Shown here piece after piece: positions 55,220 through 63,195 of a stretch of DNA of 64,000 nucleotides. The notes beneath the pieces are model-generated. The model saw only the letters and a program-made list of their open reading frames with translations. It searched no databases and was not told the DNA's origin. Position 1 is the stretch's first letter. Each line of letters begins with the position of its first letter. The stretch lies in assembly GCA_002428525.1 (NCBI GenBank), contig DIWU01000011.1, positions 89,158-153,157 of the forward strand. Reading direction: 5' to 3'. The stretch is from a bacterium UBP14_UBA6098. Lineage in GTDB: Bacteria > UBP14 > UBA6098. The position numbers and the translations under genes were made by a program.

Positions 55220-57061
55220 ATGAAGTTTTGTATCTTGCTTACGGTTTTGACCTTTTCTACGCTGTTCGCGGTTGGGCAAATGCCCGGCTGGCCGGTGACA
55301 ATCCCGGTCTCGGAGGGTATATTCCTTAGCTCTCCCCTTTTGGTCGATATCGACTGCGACGAAATCAAAGAGGTTGTCCTCGCCGGTCCGGATGATTCGC
55401 TCAGGGTCTTTAAGCTCGACGGTAGCTATTTCCCGGGCTTTCCGATAAAACTTACGGGGCAGATCGTCTCGCCCGTTGCCATCGGCCCCTTGACAGGGAC
55501 TTGGTTTCAATTTGTAGTCGTCACAAAGGCCGGAGTCGTTCACGCTATCGAACGAAACGGCACGGAGCTTGCCGGATTCCCTGTCGATCTGGGCGCTTCG
55601 GCCGGCCCCGCCGGAGTGGCGCTTTGGGATTTCGACCGCGACGGCACAGCTGAAATCGTCGCTCAAGCCGGTGAGAATCTTTATGTCCTCCGCTCCGATG
55701 GAACCCTATTCTCGGGGTTTCCGGTTCCTGTAGCGTCGGAATACGGGCCGGCGGCCTCGCCGGCTGTGGGCGATTTCACCGGCGACGGCTCGGCGGAGAT
55801 TGTCGCCGTCGGATACAACAAGCTCTTTGTTTATAATAGTTCGGGGGTTTTGCTTCCGCTTTTTCCGATCGAGTTGGGAGATTCGGCCGGTTTCAGTTAC
55901 AGTTCGCCGATCCTCCTCGATTTCGACGGCGACGACACGCTCGAGATCGTTTGCGGATATCATTCCTTCACCGGAACTAATCGCGGTTATATCGGCGCGT
56001 GGGATATCGGTGCGACAATGCTTTCCAGCTGGCCTATCGCCACAGCAGGTTATGGTAGCTGGGTTTACAGCTCCCCCGCCGCGGGCGATATCGACGGCGA
56101 CGGACTGCCGGAGATAATCGCGACGAGCTACAACGGCAGAGGCTATATTGTCAATGCCGACGCCACCGCGCACGACCCGTGGAGCATGAGCCTCGGAATA
56201 GGCTCGCTCGAATCCAGCCCGATCGTCTGCGACCTCGACGGCGACGGCGGCCCGGATATTATCTTCCTCGGTAACGACACCCTCGGCTCGATCGCGGCCT
56301 ACAATGCCATCGGCACCGCGATTGACTCCTTCCCGATCACAGCGAATTCACAATGGCGACTCGCCACGCCTTCAATCGAAGACATGGATAAGGACGGCGA
56401 TCTCGAGCTTTGCGCCGTTGGAATCGACGGCAAAATCCACCTTTTCAATTACATCTCGGCAGGGAAAAGCTATTCCAGACCTTGGCTTATGGGCAAACAC
56501 GACCCGCTCCGCACCGGTTGGCTTCACCCGAAAGCCCCCGCGGAGATCGAGGCCTTTTATTACGGCGACAGTGTCCTTGTTCGGTGGCAAAGCACCGGCG
56601 AATGGGACTTCTTCGGCTATCGCCTTTACACAACCGCGGACTCGGTCGATTCCTCGGGAGGATACCTGCTCGGTGAGTTCGTCGATACAGCGGTAGTTGT
56701 CCGCTACGACAGCATTTACGCCCATTTCTTCGTGACGGCGATCACGCGTTTCACTGAGACGGAGAGATCGGCGATCACCGGCATCGATTCATTGGCGACT
56801 ATTAGTGAAAATTACACTCCATCCGATTATGTATTAAAGATTTACCCTAATCCTTTTAATGCAATGTGTCATATAGAAGCCGATACCGACATAGAAATAT
56901 TCGACTTAACCGGACGAATGGTCGCGAATCTCGACTGCAAAGCCGATAGAGCGGTCACTTGGAATGCCCTCGACGAATCCGGCGACCAACTCCCCTCGGG
57001 GGTTTATCTTGTTCGAACTCGCGGTTCTGTATATGCGAAAAGGATAATCCTCCTGCGATGA
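55220..57061 (+). CDS. Secreted FG-GAP/VCBS-repeat protein with type A sorting domain
   Basis: 613 residues. GGAGG precedes the ATG; signal peptide FCILLTVLTFSTLFAVG. Residues ~25-420 are about seven beta-propeller blades of the FG-GAP/VCBS type, each with a DxDxDG-like calcium loop (WDFDRDGTAEIVAQ, GDFTGDGSAEIVAVG, LDFDGDDTLEIVCG, GDIDGDGLPEIIAT, CDLDGDGGPDIIFLG). A fibronectin-like domain (~430-530) and a C-terminal sorting domain (KIYPNPFNAMCHIEADTDIEIFDLTGRMV...SGVYLVRT) follow. Probably a surface beta-propeller. Its stop overlaps the next start as ATGA. Confidence 0.85.
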   Translation: MKFCILLTVLTFSTLFAVGQMPGWPVTIPVSEGIFLSSPLLVDIDCDEIKEVVLAGPDDSLRVFKLDGSYFPGFPIKLTGQIVSPVAIGPLTGTWFQFVVVTKAGVVHAIERNGTELAGFPVDLGASAGPAGVALWDFDRDGTAEIVAQAGENLYVLRSDGTLFSGFPVPVASEYGPAASPAVGDFTGDGSAEIVAVGYNKLFVYNSSGVLLPLFPIELGDSAGFSYSSPILLDFDGDDTLEIVCGYHSFTGTNRGYIGAWDIGATMLSSWPIATAGYGSWVYSSPAAGDIDGDGLPEIIATSYNGRGYIVNADATAHDPWSMSLGIGSLESSPIVCDLDGDGGPDIIFLGNDTLGSIAAYNAIGTAIDSFPITANSQWRLATPSIEDMDKDGDLELCAVGIDGKIHLFNYISAGKSYSRPWLMGKHDPLRTGWLHPKAPAEIEAFYYGDSVLVRWQSTGEWDFFGYRLYTTADSVDSSGGYLLGEFVDTAVVVRYDSIYAHFFVTAITRFTETERSAITGIDSLATISENYTPSDYVLKIYPNPFNAMCHIEADTDIEIFDLTGRMVANLDCKADRAVTWNALDESGDQLPSGVYLVRTRGSVYAKRIILLR

Positions 57062-57732
57062 GCGCGGAGACCCTCAACACGGCCAAGCTCTTCGAGTTCG
57101 TCGGGGAGCGTTGCGGATTGCCGCTTGTTGGGGTCGCGCCGACGGCTCGCCTTCTGTGTAAAATCGACGACGAGATACTCGCAGTCGCTCGAAAACTCGA
57201 CTACGCCGTCGTTATCGGCCATCCCCTTTCCCGCGCTGTTCTGGAGACCATCGCCGACCGACCGAATCTGATTTACAAGCATCATTATCAGCAGGTGAAC
57301 TGGCGGCTCGACCGCACCGAATTGGATATCGCCCTTTATTTGCAAATGCTTGGCGCAAACGCACTGCCAATTCCGGCCAGCGTAATTGTCGATTGGCAGG
57401 GACAGCGCGGCCATCTCTCCCACCGCGATGCCGCAATCGAGGCCGGTCTCGGATGGCGCGGTCGCCACGGCCTTGTCGTCACGAGAGAATTCGGCGCGCA
57501 GATCCGCTTTGCGACTATCCTCACAGATCTGCCCCTCATCGCCGGCGAGCCGATCTCCGGCAACTGCGGCACTTGCAGGGCCTGCATAGAGGCCTGCCCC
57601 GCCGGCGCTATTTCCGACGCCGGTTGCGATGTTGCCAAATGTTACGAAAAGCTTCATGGATTTTCGAAGATCAGCGGCATAGGGCAGTATATTTGCGGTG
57701 TTTGTATAAAGGCTTGCAAGGGAAAGGGTTAA
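57058..57732 (+). CDS. QueG-like iron-sulfur protein (epoxyqueuosine reductase-related), short
   Basis: 224 residues from the ATG at 57058 (ATGA overlap with the preceding stop). The C-terminal ferredoxin part has CGTCRACIEACPAGAI and then CDVAKC...CGVCIKAC, giving the cysteines for two [4Fe-4S] clusters as in QueG. LGWRGRHGLVVTREFGAQIRFATILTDL is the QueG-like motif just before it. At 224 residues it lacks the C-terminal part of full QueG (about 350 or more), so a different or simplified redox function is possible. Coupled to the DUF4416 gene downstream. Confidence 0.75.
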   Translation: MSAETLNTAKLFEFVGERCGLPLVGVAPTARLLCKIDDEILAVARKLDYAVVIGHPLSRAVLETIADRPNLIYKHHYQQVNWRLDRTELDIALYLQMLGANALPIPASVIVDWQGQRGHLSHRDAAIEAGLGWRGRHGLVVTREFGAQIRFATILTDLPLIAGEPISGNCGTCRACIEACPAGAISDAGCDVAKCYEKLHGFSKISGIGQYICGVCIKACKGKG

Positions 57733-58262
57733 TGGCCTCGCGGGCGGAATTCGAGCCGGTTCTCCCCTTTGCGGGATTTCTTTATATCGAAAACGATATC
57801 CTCTTGAATGCCATAGAGTTATTGCAAAGAGTTATCCCAAAGCTCGAATGCAGTTCACCGGCGATTCCTTTCAATTATTCCGACTATTATAATAAGGAGT
57901 TGGGCGGGTGCCCTTCTCGAATATGGATTGCCTCGTCCGAAACCGCCGATCCCTCGCTTTTAGCCGATTGGAAGATTGCCTCGAACGAGATCGAGGCGAA
58001 ACTCGCCACCTCAGAGGGCCGCAGGATCAACATCGACCCGGGGTTCATCGGGCTTTCGAAGGTAGTGCTGGCGAGTTGCAAAGACCACCCGCAGAGGGTT
58101 CCGCTGAGAGGCGGTATTTACGCCGAGATCGAGCTGATTTTTCGGCTGGAGGGTTGGAAGAACACCGATTGGACCTACCGCGACTACGCCGACGCCCCGG
58201 CGAAGCAGTTCCTGTTCGAGCAAAGGGAATATCTTCTTACGCTGATCCGCGATCGTAGATGA
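57732..58262 (+). CDS. DUF4416 family protein
   Basis: 176 residues from an ATG overlapping the preceding stop (TAATG). The sequence FAGFLYIENDILLNAIELLQRVIPKLECSSPAIPFNYSDYYNKELGG, followed by RRINIDPGFIGLSKVVLASCKDHPQRVPLRGGIYAEIEL, is characteristic of DUF4416, a small soluble family with unknown function found mainly in uncultured and deep-branching bacteria. The nearly absolute coupling to a QueG-like gene hints at a shared pathway. Confidence 0.8.
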   Translation: MASRAEFEPVLPFAGFLYIENDILLNAIELLQRVIPKLECSSPAIPFNYSDYYNKELGGCPSRIWIASSETADPSLLADWKIASNEIEAKLATSEGRRINIDPGFIGLSKVVLASCKDHPQRVPLRGGIYAEIELIFRLEGWKNTDWTYRDYADAPAKQFLFEQREYLLTLIRDRR

Positions 58263-58263
58263 T

Positions 58264-58773
58264 TTAGGGCGTTTTCAGCGCGAGTTTTACGCCGAAGCCA
58301 AGGTTGCCCTCGCTGTCGAGGATAGGCGTAAATGAAACCCCTTCAATAGGTTGCGCCATTTCACTGCGCCAAGGGTAAAGGTGCGCATCGACATAGGCAT
58401 CGATGGCCGAGATCAGGACGAAACCGGTGAAAAGCCACAGATGTATATTTCGCCGTTCTCGCGCGGATTCCCATTTCGACTTGGCGGACAAGAACTCGGG
58501 CGAGTCGGTGGAGAATGTCCGGCCGAGCTCCTCCAAATCGCTCATCTCGCGCCACGAATCCGCGATGATGTATGCGCAATAACCCTCGAGCCCTACCGCT
58601 ATAGGGGCTTTCCAGTAACTGCGGTTGTAAATCTGCCCCGCTCCGGGAACAAGCAGTGACAGGCCGGCTGACAGCGGCGGGTTGGGTCGCCATTCGAGCG
58701 AGTCGCTGGCGAAAACCGCGGCGCTTAAGGCGAGGACAATTATAAAGCTCTTCTTCACTAACATTTTACTCAT
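58264..58773 (-). CDS. DUF5683-domain exported membrane protein
   Basis: 169 residues. Signal peptide (KKSFIIVLALSAAVFASD) and the DUF5683 opening PNPPLSAGLSLLVPGAGQIYNRSYWKAPI. One or two more hydrophobic segments follow (AVGLEGYCAYIIADSW; HLWLFTGFVLISAIDAYVDAHLY). Found in FCB-group bacteria; function unknown, probably inner-membrane associated. The stop is 1 base from the opposite-strand DUF4416 stop (convergent). Confidence 0.75.
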   Translation of the reverse strand: MSKMLVKKSFIIVLALSAAVFASDSLEWRPNPPLSAGLSLLVPGAGQIYNRSYWKAPIAVGLEGYCAYIIADSWREMSDLEELGRTFSTDSPEFLSAKSKWESARERRNIHLWLFTGFVLISAIDAYVDAHLYPWRSEMAQPIEGVSFTPILDSEGNLGFGVKLALKTP

Positions 58774-58800
58774 TAATAAGTTACATTAACCACTTCGAGC

Positions 58801-59394
58801 TTATTCTTCCCACGAGAAAATAATCTCGATGCATTTTTCGCCGTCGGAATCGGAGGTGAACTTGTCGCGGATAGTCCAAGCGTTTTCAGGGTCAACTATA
58901 TTTGCGCGTAAAATCCTGACCGCCTCAAACTTCGATTGAGTGCTATCGAAGAGCTGAACTAATTGGCCGATTTGGTTCATATCGAAAAACTCTTTTGTTC
59001 CGGCAGTTTGGAGATATTCGAGCCTACTCTTATCGTCCATTTCGGCCATCTTGACAATAATAAAATCAAAGGAATACTCGTCGATCGCTTTTACTATTTG
59101 AATATCGACCGGCACCAAATGAATCTCAGGCGGAAACAGCGCGATCAGGGCGGCAAGCTCGGAGATCATCGGCTGAAGTTCCTTTCGAAGTTCGGGATTT
59201 TGCGCGGCCTTCAGCTGAAGCACCTTGAGGCGGCTCTCGATATTGTTCAGCAGATCGCGGACATTGACCGCTTTGCTGTCCAGTATCAGAGGGCAACTTC
59301 CGCGCTCCGACTGGACGATCACTCGCTCGCCCGATGGTTGTGCGATTGCAGTGAAACATATGATCATCGCTATCAATAGAAAAGTTTGTCTCAT
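58801..59394 (-). CDS. Exported DUF4476-like protein
   Basis: 197 residues. Signal peptide QTFLLIAMIICFTAIAQP, a coiled-coil-prone stretch (LLNNIESRLKVLQLKAAQNPELRKEL, ~46-72), and a C-terminal helical region (EFFDMNQIGQLVQLFDSTQSKFEAVRILRANIVDPENAWTIRDKFTSDSDG) with the pattern of DUF4476. Function unknown; periplasmic or outer. It lies 24 bases downstream of guaA on the same strand. Confidence 0.65.
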   Translation of the reverse strand: MRQTFLLIAMIICFTAIAQPSGERVIVQSERGSCPLILDSKAVNVRDLLNNIESRLKVLQLKAAQNPELRKELQPMISELAALIALFPPEIHLVPVDIQIVKAIDEYSFDFIIVKMAEMDDKSRLEYLQTAGTKEFFDMNQIGQLVQLFDSTQSKFEAVRILRANIVDPENAWTIRDKFTSDSDGEKCIEIIFSWEE

Positions 59395-59418
59395 TTTAAA
59401 TACCTCGCAAATTTGGTG

Positions 59419-60960
59419 TTATTCCCACTCGATAGTCGCCGGCGGCTTGCTCGAAATATCATAGCAAACACGGTTCACTCCGGCAACCTCGTTGATTATT
59501 TTCGTGCTGACCTTCGCTAAAAGCTCATTCGGGAGGCGCGACCAGTCGGCGGTCATAGCGTCGCGGCTATCGACAGAACGGAGCGCAACGACATTTTCGT
59601 AGGTTCGCTCGTCGCCCATCACACCGACGGTTTTGACCGGCAATAAAACCGCGAATGCCTGCCATACATTGTCGTATTCGCCGCTGTCGCGAAGTGCGCG
59701 GATGAAGATATCGTCGGCCTTTCGGAGGATTTCGAGCCTTTCTTCGGTGACCTCGCCGAGGATTCTCACCGCGAGCCCCGGCCCGGGGAATGGATGCCGC
59801 CAAAGCATATGTCGCGGCAAGCCGAGAGCCTCGCCCAACGCCCGAACCTCGTCCTTGAAAAGCGAGCGCAGAGGCTCTATCAGTTTGAAGTTGAGCTTTT
59901 CGGGGAGGCCGCCGACATTATGGTGGGTTTTGATCGTCGCGCTTGGGCCTTTGGTGCTGACCGATTCGATTACATCTGGATATAATGTCCCCTGTGCCAA
60001 ATACTTAACACTACTTATATGAGTCACTGCTTTAGTGAATATATCTATAAATTTGCCGCCTATAATCTTACGCTTTTTCTCCGGATCTGTCACTCCGCTC
60101 AAAGCCTGTAAAAACTCTGAGGAGGCATCCTCTATTATCAAGTTATGCTTGAAGTTAGCCGCGAAATCCGCCGCAACCTGCTTCGATTCGTTCAGGCGAA
60201 GGAGGCCGTTATCGACGAAAACCGGGTAGAAGTTGCGCTCGAGGGCGCGATCCAAAAGGGCCGCCGTCACTGCGCTGTCAACCCCGCCGGAGTAGCCGAG
60301 GACGACGGCCTCGACCGCGCCGACGCGCTCGCGGATGCTCTTCGTTTCGGTATCGATGAAGGACTCGATCGACCAATCGCCCGTTGCATGGCATATCTTG
60401 TAAGCGAAATTCCGCAACATCCCGGTGCCGTGCTCGGTGTGGCCGACCTCGGGGTGAAACTGAAGCCCGAAAATCCGCAGATCGCGATTGCTGAAGGCCG
60501 CGATGGGCAGTGTCTCAGTCGAGGCGATAGTCGAGAAACCTGTCGGAAGGCGATCGACATGGTCGCCGTGGCTCATCCAAACGGTCGAACCGTCGGGGAT
60601 GCCCGAAAACAGGGGATTCTCCCCTGTGAAAGTAGCGACTGCACGGCCGTATTCGCGCGTCCGCGAGCGCTCCACCGTTCCGCCGAAAAGTTTTGCTATT
60701 AATTGCATGCCGTAGCAAAGCCCCAAAACCGGAACACCTTGCTCGAAGACGCTTTTGTCGATCATCGGGCTTCCCGCCTCGAGGACGCTCGCCGGCCCGC
60801 CCGAAAGCACGATCCCGATGAGCGATGAGTCGGCCCACGCCGCCGCCGGTGCGCTGAAGGGGTGAATCTCGCTGAAAACTCCGATCTCGCGGATTCTGCG
60901 CGCAATCAGCTGTGTATATTGCGAACCGAAATCGAGGACAACTATCTTTTGATGGCTCAA
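59419..60960 (-). CDS. guaA: GMP synthase (glutamine-hydrolysing)
   Basis: Amidates XMP to GMP with ammonia from glutamine; cytoplasmic. The 513 residues comprise the class I glutamine amidotransferase domain (nucleophile Cys in VLGLCYGMQ, His/Glu in FHPEVGHTEHG), the ATP-pyrophosphatase P-loop VLGYSGGVDSAV and the C-terminal dimerisation domain ending NRVCYDISSKPPATIEWE. All catalytic residues are present. The 424-base stretch after it holds small ORFs and a promoter-like repeat. Confidence 0.96.
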   Translation of the reverse strand: MSHQKIVVLDFGSQYTQLIARRIREIGVFSEIHPFSAPAAAWADSSLIGIVLSGGPASVLEAGSPMIDKSVFEQGVPVLGLCYGMQLIAKLFGGTVERSRTREYGRAVATFTGENPLFSGIPDGSTVWMSHGDHVDRLPTGFSTIASTETLPIAAFSNRDLRIFGLQFHPEVGHTEHGTGMLRNFAYKICHATGDWSIESFIDTETKSIRERVGAVEAVVLGYSGGVDSAVTAALLDRALERNFYPVFVDNGLLRLNESKQVAADFAANFKHNLIIEDASSEFLQALSGVTDPEKKRKIIGGKFIDIFTKAVTHISSVKYLAQGTLYPDVIESVSTKGPSATIKTHHNVGGLPEKLNFKLIEPLRSLFKDEVRALGEALGLPRHMLWRHPFPGPGLAVRILGEVTEERLEILRKADDIFIRALRDSGEYDNVWQAFAVLLPVKTVGVMGDERTYENVVALRSVDSRDAMTADWSRLPNELLAKVSTKIINEVAGVNRVCYDISSKPPATIEWE

Positions 60961-61104
60961 TTGAACTCCATTCTCAAGTTGTATTTGCCCAAATCGGGCG
61001 AGTTAAAAAATACGCTATAGCGGCCTCGGAGTCAAGCAAAAATGGCGCCGCGTCTTTGAGGCAACCTCTCCCCCCACTCGCCTCGACGGCAACTGCACCG
61101 TGCG
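60961..61104. other. Intergenic boundary between core genes and the accessory region
   Basis: No gene seen. A short inverted repeat GCCCGATTTGGGC lies in the guaA leader (60992-61004). From about 61030 the composition changes to C-rich short tracts, and the repeats of the accessory region begin. Confidence 0.4.
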
Positions 61105-61115
61105 CGAAAAAACCC

Positions 61116-61144
61116 TTGCGCGCGCGGTGATAACGATTTATATT
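61116..61144 (+). promoter_or_regulatory. Promoter-like repeat copy 1
   Basis: GCGAAAAAACCC, then TTGCGC (61116-61121), 17 bases, TATATT (61139-61144); an ATG follows after only 9 bases (61154). Near-identical to copy 4 at 63954. Confidence 0.55.
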
Positions 61145-61153
61145 GTGATTTCG

Positions 61154-61279
61154 ATGAGGAAATGGAAACCGAAATACAGCGCGTGCGCAACGGGCGACGC
61201 ACGCATCGCACCTACAATCGGTGAATCGGAGTTTTCGAACCGTAGGGCCGCCGCGCCCTCAAATGCGCCAAACGCATAA
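61154..61279 (+). CDS. Small ORF, 41 residues (repeat-associated)
   Basis: Begins at the ATG 9 bases after promoter-like copy 1. The N terminus MRKWKPKYSACATG shares a PKY element with the small ORF at 62518. It ends NRRAAAPSNAPNA. The last part runs into a copy of the KPELGI tail repeat, but in another frame. No known family; whether it is translated is unproven. Confidence 0.3.
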   Translation: MRKWKPKYSACATGDARIAPTIGESEFSNRRAAAPSNAPNA

Positions 61280-61316
61280 CAAAAACCCCGAACAAAAACC
61301 GGAGTTGGGGATATGA
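61271..61316 (+). repeat. Tail repeat Z copy 1 (degenerate)
   Basis: Ends in CCGGAGTTGGGGATATGA, identical over 18 bases to copy 2 at 63151. In one frame it encodes ...KPELGI-stop. The upstream half is shorter and diverged. Confidence 0.6.
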
Positions 61317-61384
61317 GAAACGAATATTGAAAAAAAACATATCAACGCGGAGAGTGGGAACGAAGAGAAAATCGTGGAAGGGAA

Positions 61385-62134
61385 ATGAAACAGCGAGCGG
61401 GCGCAGAAAAAAAGAGTAAAATGAAAATAAGGTTTGTCGGTTTAATATGCTACATCATTCTGATGGTCAATTCAAACTTTGCGGGCGATAAAGATATGTT
61501 TCTCTTGTTTCCGAATTTATATTTCGGATTAGAGAACTATTGCCCCGCTTTTGGCGGTGCTGTCGATGCATACGGCTTACATAACCAATACGCTCTTAGC
61601 ATTCGTAGCGACATCGGTTTAGGAATGGGGGGCAGTAATCCCCTGTTCAAGAGAGCAAGGTTATTTTGCGGGTATTCATGGTCGGAAAAGGAGATTATGC
61701 CCGATCCTGAATCCGCATTCGACTCGCTTGTCATCGACTCGCTATTTGGAGGTATCGTAAAACGCTCTTCATATATCTTAGTGTATCACGAATATGATAC
61801 GATAAATGTTTCGCATAGTATAGGACCGACCATAAAAATCATATCCATAATCGATACGAGCGGCACTGAAGATGTTATCGCTTTAGGCCTGTCTCGAGTT
61901 AAGCTCTATAAATCCGGGTTACGCGATATTGGGATTGTATATATTCCACATGATAAGATGCTATACTTCGACGCCTATTTTAAATTTTATATGGATAGTA
62001 GATGGCCGGTGGGCGTCCAATATGGTTTAGACGCGTCGTTAGGATACAGTGGCGAAGAGTCCGCATTATACTTTGGATTTCGCCTAAGTGCCGGATTCTT
62101 TTATAGATATTTGGGGAACCATTATGATTATTAG
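61385..62134 (+). CDS. Exported hypothetical protein
   Basis: 249 residues. The ATG at 61385 has GGAAGG 4 bases before it; a second ATG (61421) would trim 12 basic residues before the signal peptide (IRFVGLICYIILMVNSNFAG). The mature part is beta-rich and aromatic with repeated Gly/Tyr, and ends LGYSGEESALYFGFRLSAGFFYRYLGNHYDY, consistent with a small outer-membrane barrel. No family recognised. The codon use (more AT) differs from genes left of 61 kb. Confidence 0.65.
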   Translation: MKQRAGAEKKSKMKIRFVGLICYIILMVNSNFAGDKDMFLLFPNLYFGLENYCPAFGGAVDAYGLHNQYALSIRSDIGLGMGGSNPLFKRARLFCGYSWSEKEIMPDPESAFDSLVIDSLFGGIVKRSSYILVYHEYDTINVSHSIGPTIKIISIIDTSGTEDVIALGLSRVKLYKSGLRDIGIVYIPHDKMLYFDAYFKFYMDSRWPVGVQYGLDASLGYSGEESALYFGFRLSAGFFYRYLGNHYDY

Positions 62135-62191
62135 TGGATATTTTTCTTCGTTCAATTCTTTTTCGGGGAACGGACATGCTGATTCCTCGCG

Positions 62192-62340
62192 TCGATCTTC
62201 TTTTCGCTTGTGGAAAAGATGCTCGCCTTCGACCGCATGGTCTATGACCTCTACGGCCTCACCGCCGAGGACAACTTTGTCCGTAGGAACCTCCGCGCGC
62301 TGTCACGATTTTTGCGATTCGTCAGTCTTATGCTAATAGC
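62192..62340 (+). pseudogene. Remnant of a restriction/methylase-type protein C terminus
   Basis: The frame read as FFSLVEKMLAFDRMVYDLYGL (62192 onward) matches the usual end of Eco57I/TaqI-like or type I specificity proteins (LVEKML ... IDRMVYELYGLTEEE), but the coiled-coil normally separating the two halves is missing and no upstream gene body remains. The following bases to 62458 are C-rich and show no gene. Confidence 0.4.
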
Positions 62341-62473
62341 AATTCTTCCGCCGCACAAAAATCCCCACCGCAACCCCGAGACCACCCCCGCGCCAGCGCG
62401 CCGCCCCCGACCCTCCGAAACGCCCTCTGCCCTTGCCCGTAAAAATCTTTTAAGGTTATGCGAAAAATTTCTC

Positions 62474-62502
62474 TTGCGCTTTTTTTGTGTGCAATTTAAA
62501 TT
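62474..62502 (+). promoter_or_regulatory. Promoter-like repeat copy 2
   Basis: GCGAAAAATTTCTC, then TTGCGC (62474-62479), 17 bases, TAAATT (62497-62502). The ATG of the next small ORF follows after 15 bases. Confidence 0.5.
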
Positions 62503-62517
62503 GGTTTTAGGCTGATT

Positions 62518-62589
62518 ATGAAAAAGAATAACCCGAAATACGCCACCCACTCCCACCTCCCGAATATAATCGACGGGGGGATTCGATGA
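62518..62589 (+). CDS. Small ORF, 23 residues, coupled to the toxin gene
   Basis: Encodes MKKNNPKYATHSHLPNIIDG followed by GIR; its stop overlaps the ATG of the RelE-like gene (ATGA). The NPKYA.HS..PNIIDG segment recurs in the ORF at 63031. No known family. The relation to toxin translation is inference from the overlap. Confidence 0.45.
   Translation: MKKNNPKYATHSHLPNIIDGGIR
62528..62577 (+). repeat. Direct repeat Y copy 1
   Basis: 50 bases starting ATAACCCGAAATACGCC; 44 of 50 match copy 2 at 63041. It lies inside the 23-residue ORF. The two copies bracket the toxin-antitoxin pair. Confidence 0.8.
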
Positions 62590-62842
62590 AAATTAAGTAT
62601 TACGATAGGGCTTGCAAGCAAATGACCGCTATTGCCAAAAGCGACCCTAAAGCCGTAAATAGAATTTTAATAAAATTGAAAAGTTCGCCGCGAGGCCGAC
62701 CGGAAAACACGACATTAAAGCCCTCAAAGGCAAATACGGAACTTTTTTGAGATTGCGCGTGGGCGAATACAGGATTATATTTGAAACCGTGGAAGACGAA
62801 ATGCTTATTTATGAAGTGCGCCATAGGCAGGAGGCCTACTGA
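62586..62842 (+). pseudogene. RelE/ParE-family toxin, frameshifted
   Basis: The first frame gives MKIKYYDRACKQMTAIAKSD...NRILIK; the second, from about 62676, gives IEKFAARPTGKHDIKALKGKYGTFLRLRVGEYRIIFE...EVRHRQEAY, the standard RelE-type end. The two join if the A-run at 62672-62675 had five A instead of four; as written, the first frame stops at 62750. A real mutation, a read error or slippage can explain it. Its final stop overlaps the antitoxin start. Confidence 0.75.
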
Positions 62843-63030
62843 TGATTACGAAACAGCTTATTAAGGAAGACGACACGCCGGTTGCGGTGGTTCTCGACTA
62901 CGAGGAATACCTGCGCCTTCTGCAGATCGAGGAGGACTACCTCGACTACAACGCCGCCGCCAAAACGAAAAAGACGAATAAGAACTGGACCGACCACGAG
63001 GATTTGAAGGCGAAACTCGGCATAGTATAA
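62842..63030 (+). CDS. Phd/RelB-type antitoxin
   Basis: 62 residues. The N-terminal TPVAVVLDYEEYLRL is the Phd/YefM-type segment, followed by an acidic C-terminal arm (EEDYLDYNAAAKTKKTNKNWTDHEDLKAKLGIV) of the toxin-binding kind. TGATG overlap with the toxin gene; here the toxin comes first, the reverse of the usual order. Would repress its own promoter in most systems; no operator is clear. The next ORF starts 1 base after the stop. Confidence 0.75.
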   Translation: MITKQLIKEDDTPVAVVLDYEEYLRLLQIEEDYLDYNAAAKTKKTNKNWTDHEDLKAKLGIV

Positions 63031-63195
63031 ATGCAAGACCATAACCCGAAATACGCCGCACACTCCCAACCCCCGAATATTATTGACGGGAACCGTAGGG
63101 TCGAGGCGTGTGACCGAGTTAAACGAGGAAACCCGCAGGGCCTCGACCGAAAACCCATAACCAAACCCCAAGCCAAACCGGAGTTGGGGATATGA
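63031..63195 (+). CDS. Small ORF, 54 residues, coupled to the antitoxin and ORF6N genes
   Basis: The ATG directly follows the antitoxin stop; its own stop overlaps the ORF6N ATG (ATGA). N-terminal HNPKYAAHSQPPNIIDG repeats the small ORF at 62518; the C terminus RKPITKPQAKPELGI is the tail repeat shared with 63785. A 9-bp stem GGTCGAGGC/GCCTCGACC (63099-63148) lies inside. Substitutions between the copies include synonymous ones, so it is probably translated. Function unknown. Confidence 0.5.
   Translation: MQDHNPKYAAHSQPPNIIDGNRRVEACDRVKRGNPQGLDRKPITKPQAKPELGI
63041..63090 (+). repeat. Direct repeat Y copy 2
   Basis: 50 bases, 6 mismatches to copy 1 at 62528, same reading frame relative to the small ORF. 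Distance between copies is 513 bases, enclosing the RelE/Phd pair. Confidence 0.8.
63151..63195 (+). repeat. Tail repeat Z copy 2
   Basis: Begins AAACCCATAACCAAACCCC and ends in GGAGTTGGGGATATGA. It supplies both the ribosome site (GGAG) and the ATG of the ORF6N gene. Confidence 0.8.
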
